From assembly GCA_041874725.1 (NCBI GenBank), contig CP097466.1, positions 1,550,001 through 1,614,000 on the forward strand: a stretch of 64,000 bases of DNA, in the 5' to 3' direction. The notes beneath the pieces are model-generated. The model ran no database searches, was not told the origin of the DNA, and worked only from the letters and a program-made list of their open reading frames with translations. The stretch's first letter is position 1, and each line of letters starts with the position of its first letter. Positions 62,932-64,000 of this stretch are shown here, piece by piece. The stretch is from Duganella sp. BuS-21. Lineage in GTDB: Bacteria > Pseudomonadota > Gammaproteobacteria > Burkholderiales > Burkholderiaceae_D. The position numbers and the translations under genes are program-made.

Positions 62932-63012
62932 CCGTCGCTCCCGCGTAGGCGGGAGCCCATGATTTGCTGCGGAACCGGCCGGGCATCGATTCCCGCCTGC
63001 GCGGGAATGACG
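62932..63012. repeat. Intergenic double-hairpin repeat, second full copy
   Basis: GCTCCCGC-GTAG-GCGGGAGC and TTCCCGC-CTGC-GCGGGAA face each other across about 36 bases, with CGTC/GACG ends. It is like the copy at 2326-2387. It lies between the BMP gene promoter and the transaldolase stop, where it may also end the transaldolase transcript. Confidence 0.75.
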
Positions 63013-63021
63013 CAGGCGGGT

Positions 63022-64000
63022 CTACTCGGTAAGTGCTAGCAACTTGCTAAAAGCTTGCTCGAATTGCAGCAGGCCGGCGGCCAGCAATTGCTGCCCGATT
63101 GTTTCCAGATCGATACCTTGGTGCGCCAGCTGCGCCAGCACGGCGCGTTCGGCTTCTACATTGGTGCCCAGCGCGACCTCGGCCACGCCGTGGTCGCGGA
63201 AGGCGGCCAGGGTGGCGTCCGGCACCGTGTTGATGGTGTCCGGCCCGATCAGGCCCTCGACGTAGCGCACATCGCGCTCGGCGGCGGTCTTGGTGGCGGT
63301 GCTGGCCCACAGCAGCCACTGCGGGGTGGCGCCGAAAGCGGCGAATACGCCGAAACCGCTGTCGTTCTTCCAGTCCGCGTAGGCGATGCGGGCGGCAGCG
63401 ATGGCGGCCTGGCCGCGCAGCGGGTCGGCCGGCGCCAGTAGGGCGTCCACGGCGACGTCGATACGGCTGATGAACACGCTAGCGACGCTGGCGATACGCT
63501 GCACCGACAACGTGTCCTGCAAGCGGCGTGCCAGGCCCCGGCGGTGGGCGGTGCGCACCGCGTGCACCTGGCTGGCGCTGAAAATCAGGGTCATGTTGAC
63601 GTTGATGCCGGCGTAGGTCACTTCCTCCAGCGCGGCGATGCCGGCCGGCGTGGCCGGAATCTTGATCATGGCGTTGGGGCGGGCAATCAGCTTCCACAGG
63701 CGGCGCGCCTCGGTCACGGTGGCGCTGACGTCGTGCGCCAGGCGCGGCGACACTTCAAAGCTGACAAAACCGGCGCGGCCGTCGCTGTGGTCGTACAGCG
63801 GCGCGAACAGGTCGCAGGCGCGCTGGACGTCGGGGATCACCAGCGCTTCGAAGCGCGCTTCCGGCGTGGCGTGCGCGGTGCGCAGTAGCGGCAGGGCGGC
63901 GCGATACGCGGGATCGTGCTGGATCGCCTGGTAAAAGATGGCCGGGTTGGACGTGATGCCCTGGACGCCGTCGTTGGCGATCAGCGCGGCCAATTGGCCG
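63022..64000 (-). CDS. tal: Transaldolase, C-terminal part (start beyond the window)
   Basis: About 326 codons are visible; the frame stays open to the window edge, so the N-terminus lies outside. It transfers a dihydroxyacetone unit between sugar phosphates in the non-oxidative pentose phosphate pathway. The visible chain starts LAALIANDGVQGITSNPAIF, followed by FVSFEVSPRLAHD, the Schiff-base Lys in NAMIKIPATPAGI, and EGLIGPDTINTVPDATLAAF. It resembles the class often fused or adjacent to glucose-6-phosphate isomerase. The ribose from nucleosides would enter metabolism through this pathway. Confidence 0.93.
   Translation of the reverse strand, partial: GQLAALIANDGVQGITSNPAIFYQAIQHDPAYRAALPLLRTAHATPEARFEALVIPDVQRACDLFAPLYDHSDGRAGFVSFEVSPRLAHDVSATVTEARRLWKLIARPNAMIKIPATPAGIAALEEVTYAGINVNMTLIFSASQVHAVRTAHRRGLARRLQDTLSVQRIASVASVFISRIDVAVDALLAPADPLRGQAAIAAARIAYADWKNDSGFGVFAAFGATPQWLLWASTATKTAAERDVRYVEGLIGPDTINTVPDATLAAFRDHGVAEVALGTNVEAERAVLAQLAHQGIDLETIGQQLLAAGLLQFEQAFSKLLALTE

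Overview
The window is chromosomal DNA of a high-GC betaproteobacterium, most likely an Oxalobacteraceae member (Duganella/Massilia/Janthinobacterium type). The evidence is the gene order ddlB-ftsQ-ftsA-ftsZ ... lpxC / dciA / secA ... argJ-(AAA ATPase)-mutT ... yacG-zapD-coaE-pilD ... pilC-pilB, a betaproteobacterial chromosomal backbone, together with many secreted hydrolases, porins and sensory proteins. I see no rRNA, tRNA, CRISPR array, prophage or complete insertion sequence.

Layout. 1-3.8 kb: end of the division/cell-wall cluster. 3.8-9.5 kb: a peroxiredoxin, an OmpR-type two-component pair next to a secreted esterase, and a methyltransferase divergent from an XRE regulator. 9.5-15 kb: a DMT exporter, lpxC, dciA and secA. 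15-22.4 kb: a secreted GH3 glycosidase/esterase pair (probably xylan-directed), then on the minus strand a porin / small PstS-like protein / sensor kinase operon. 22.7-27.2 kb: argJ, an AAA ATPase, a MutT hydrolase, and an ECF sigma/anti-sigma pair. 27.2-36.5 kb, mostly minus strand: yacG-zapD-coaE-pilD and pilC-pilB, split by a small two-component/isochorismatase module, then a CorC-type protein. 36.6-38.4 kb: a 151-bp element with 26-bp terminal inverted repeats and a TPR-methyltransferase fusion.

The accessory centrepiece is 38.4-62.9 kb, a purine and nucleic-acid salvage region. It holds uraH and puuE, xdhABC, guaD, a secreted adenosine-deaminase-like enzyme, a TonB-dependent receptor, an operon of lipoprotein 5'-nucleotidase + phospholipase-D-like protein + S1/P1 nuclease, a TorF-type outer-membrane protein, a chemoreceptor, a small cytochrome c, and a complete BMP-type ABC importer of the nucleoside-transporter class. 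Read together, secreted enzymes could cut external nucleic acid to nucleotides and nucleosides, an outer-membrane receptor and the ABC system could import the products, and the cytoplasmic enzymes could carry purines to urate and from allantoin onward. Urate oxidase and OHCU decarboxylase are not in the window. The window ends inside a transaldolase gene.

Regulatory structure can be read in several places: three genes whose start codon lies 6-7 bases after a TATAAT box (candidate leaderless mRNAs), a direct-repeat OmpR-type site, LacI-like and other palindromic operators, a palindrome shared by both promoters of the LuxR-type two-component module, intergenic GC-rich double-hairpin repeats, and several clear rho-independent terminators. 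Function assignments rest on motifs and gene order read by eye; no database search was run.
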